Shown piece after piece: positions 62,931-64,000 of a stretch of DNA of 64,000 bases. The position numbers were made by a program, and so were the translations under genes. Positions within the stretch are counted from its first letter, which is position 1. Each line of letters opens with the position of its first letter. The notes under the pieces are model-generated. The model made no database searches. It had not been told where the DNA came from and worked only from the letters and a program-made list of their open reading frames with translations. The stretch covers positions 1-64,000 of the forward strand of contig JANQNW010000017.1 of assembly GCA_028279375.1 (NCBI GenBank). Reading direction: 5' to 3'. The stretch is from Phycisphaerales bacterium. Lineage in GTDB: Bacteria > Planctomycetota > Phycisphaerae > Phycisphaerales > UBA1924.

Positions 62931-63137
62931 CGCGATTGTGCGGGCGTGCCAAGGCATGGCGCGCCCTCAACAGAAGCGGCGCGAATACCGATGCTCACAG
63001 GCGGCGGCGCCATGATCGCTTCGCCTGGAGAGAACGTGCTGCATCTGTCGTGTGGCAGGCGTTGAGGGGCGCCGCCGGCGAGAGTGCGATGCGTGGGGCG
63101 CACTGCATTCCCTTCAATCCGGGATCACCGCGAGTTC

Positions 63138-64000
63138 ATGGGCGATCAGCAACCACCAAGAGTCCTGCTGCTTGAAGACGATCGCGACGCCGCCGATCTC
63201 ATCGTCGAGGCTGTCACTGATCACTTCGGCGCCTCAAATATCGTCGTGTGCAACTCCATCGCCGAGACGCACGTGCACGATCTCTCGGAGTTCGACCTGG
63301 CGCTCTCCGACTGTCATCTCCCCGATGGCAGCGGCCTGGACGCCCTGCGCATCCTGCTCGAGCGGCGCGACGACCTTCCCGTCGTCATCGTCACCGGCGA
63401 ATGCGATGTCGATCTCGCCGTCGAAGCCATCCGCAAGGGCGCCGTTGACTATCTCGTGAAGTTCAGCGGCTACTTCCAGGTCATCCCGATCATCATCGAG
63501 AAGAACATGGAGGGCACGCGCATCCGGCGCGACAACATGCGCCTCCAGGTCGCGCTCTCGCGCTCGCTCGCCGAACTCAAGACGAAGAATCGCGACCTTG
63601 AGAAGGTCGCCGCCCAGCTCGAAGTCCTCGCCTCGACGGACCTGCTCACCGGCCTCGCCAATCGGCGCAGGCTCGAAGAGCGCCTTGGCGAGATGTTCAG
63701 TGAAGCCGTTCGCTACCAGGCGGATCTCTCCTGCCTCATGGTCGATCTCGACGGTTTCAAGGACGTCAACGACGGCGTCGGCCACCAGGCGGGCGACGAC
63801 GTCCTGCGCGTTGTTGGCTCACTCATTCGATCACACATCCGTGTTTCGGACATCGGCGCACGCTACGGCGGCGACGAGTTCGCCGTGATCCTCTCCCACA
63901 CGCCGCCCGAAACAGCGATTGCGACAGCGCGCCGATTGCTCAAGGGCTTTGACGCCGAACTGCGCGAACGCTTCGGCGCCGACGTCGGCTGCGGCATGTC
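63138..64000 (+). CDS. response regulator with GGDEF (diguanylate cyclase) domain, cut by window end
   Basis: At least 287 residues; the gene continues past the window. ATG 63138 has only a weak ribosome site. Receiver domain about 7-125: LLLEDD acidic pair, phospho-acceptor Asp in LALSDCHLPDG, Thr in VIVTGE, Lys in DYLVKFSGY. A coiled linker (LAELKTKNRDLEKVAAQLEV) leads to a GGDEF domain with STDLLTGLANRRRLEERL, VDLDGFKDVNDGVGHQAGDD and ARYGGDEFAVIL. The intact GGDEF suggests cyclic-di-GMP synthesis on phosphorylation by the upstream kinase. The C-terminal part of the domain is not visible. Confidence 0.92.
   Translation, partial: MGDQQPPRVLLLEDDRDAADLIVEAVTDHFGASNIVVCNSIAETHVHDLSEFDLALSDCHLPDGSGLDALRILLERRDDLPVVIVTGECDVDLAVEAIRKGAVDYLVKFSGYFQVIPIIIEKNMEGTRIRRDNMRLQVALSRSLAELKTKNRDLEKVAAQLEVLASTDLLTGLANRRRLEERLGEMFSEAVRYQADLSCLMVDLDGFKDVNDGVGHQAGDDVLRVVGSLIRSHIRVSDIGARYGGDEFAVILSHTPPETAIATARRLLKGFDAELRERFGADVGCGM

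Overview
The window is GC-rich bacterial chromosome that most likely belongs to the phylum Planctomycetota, class Phycisphaerae. Three things point there. At least ten exported proteins end in a calcium-loop (dockerin-like) tail of the type DLDGDG..DLAEL.GRWGPCP. Two more end in PEP-CTERM-like tails (PTxG/PTAS, hydrophobic stretch, RRRR). EF-Tu has a switch I region that I recall from planctomycete EF-Tu proteins and not from most other bacteria. No CRISPR array, rRNA operon or intact insertion sequence was seen.

Layout. 0.2-13.5 kb is a nearly continuous minus-strand run of secreted proteins: a tandem pair of beta-strand passengers, a putative glycoside hydrolase, an FG-GAP propeller, a P/Homo B protein, an alpha/beta hydrolase, a lamin-tail-like protein and a PEP-CTERM protein. 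13.7-15.2 kb is a WD40-type lipoprotein. 15.5-18.9 kb is the translation/transcription block tRNA-Thr, tuf, rpmG, tRNA-Trp, secE, nusG. It is followed by a glycosyltransferase, rdgB and a Ser/Thr kinase with a propeller, not by rplK. 23.1-24.9 kb holds a pseudouridine synthase and rplM-rpsI on the minus strand. A structured intergenic region separates rplM from a CPBP membrane protease.

27.7-30.4 kb carries three tandem paralogues of an unrecognised Cys-rich secreted family. 31.4-33.6 kb is a secreted protein, an ECF sigma factor and a FecR-like protein. 33.9-35.3 kb is a solitary atpD. 35.4-40.3 kb (minus) is a tightly packed phage-type head module (portal, scaffold-like, SU10-type capsid, connector-like proteins and a membrane/coiled-coil protein) with no terminase, protease, tape measure or integrase. 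40.5-50.8 kb mixes a GbsR regulator, a zinc-ribbon membrane protein, a UbiA prenyltransferase, a lipoprotein, a D-2-hydroxyacid dehydrogenase, a thioredoxin-fold protein, a YHS protein, a PEP-CTERM protein and a DinB-like protein. 50.8-52.1 kb is a GntR/YtrA regulator with a self-operator and its membrane partner. 52.2-53.4 kb encodes a histone-H1-like Lys/Arg repeat protein. 53.7-64 kb has class II DAHP synthase, a second DinB-like protein, a PD40 propeller, a Nudix hydrolase, a GYF/zinc-ribbon protein, a parvulin-like lipoprotein and a two-component pair (histidine kinase plus receiver-GGDEF protein cut by the window end).

Regulation. Many genes carry a TACNNT-type -10 element (often GTACACT) only 6-11 bases before the start codon, which suggests frequent leaderless transcription. 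The secreted-protein genes instead have good GGAG-type ribosome sites. All statements rest on reading the sequence; family names come from remembered motifs, not from searches.
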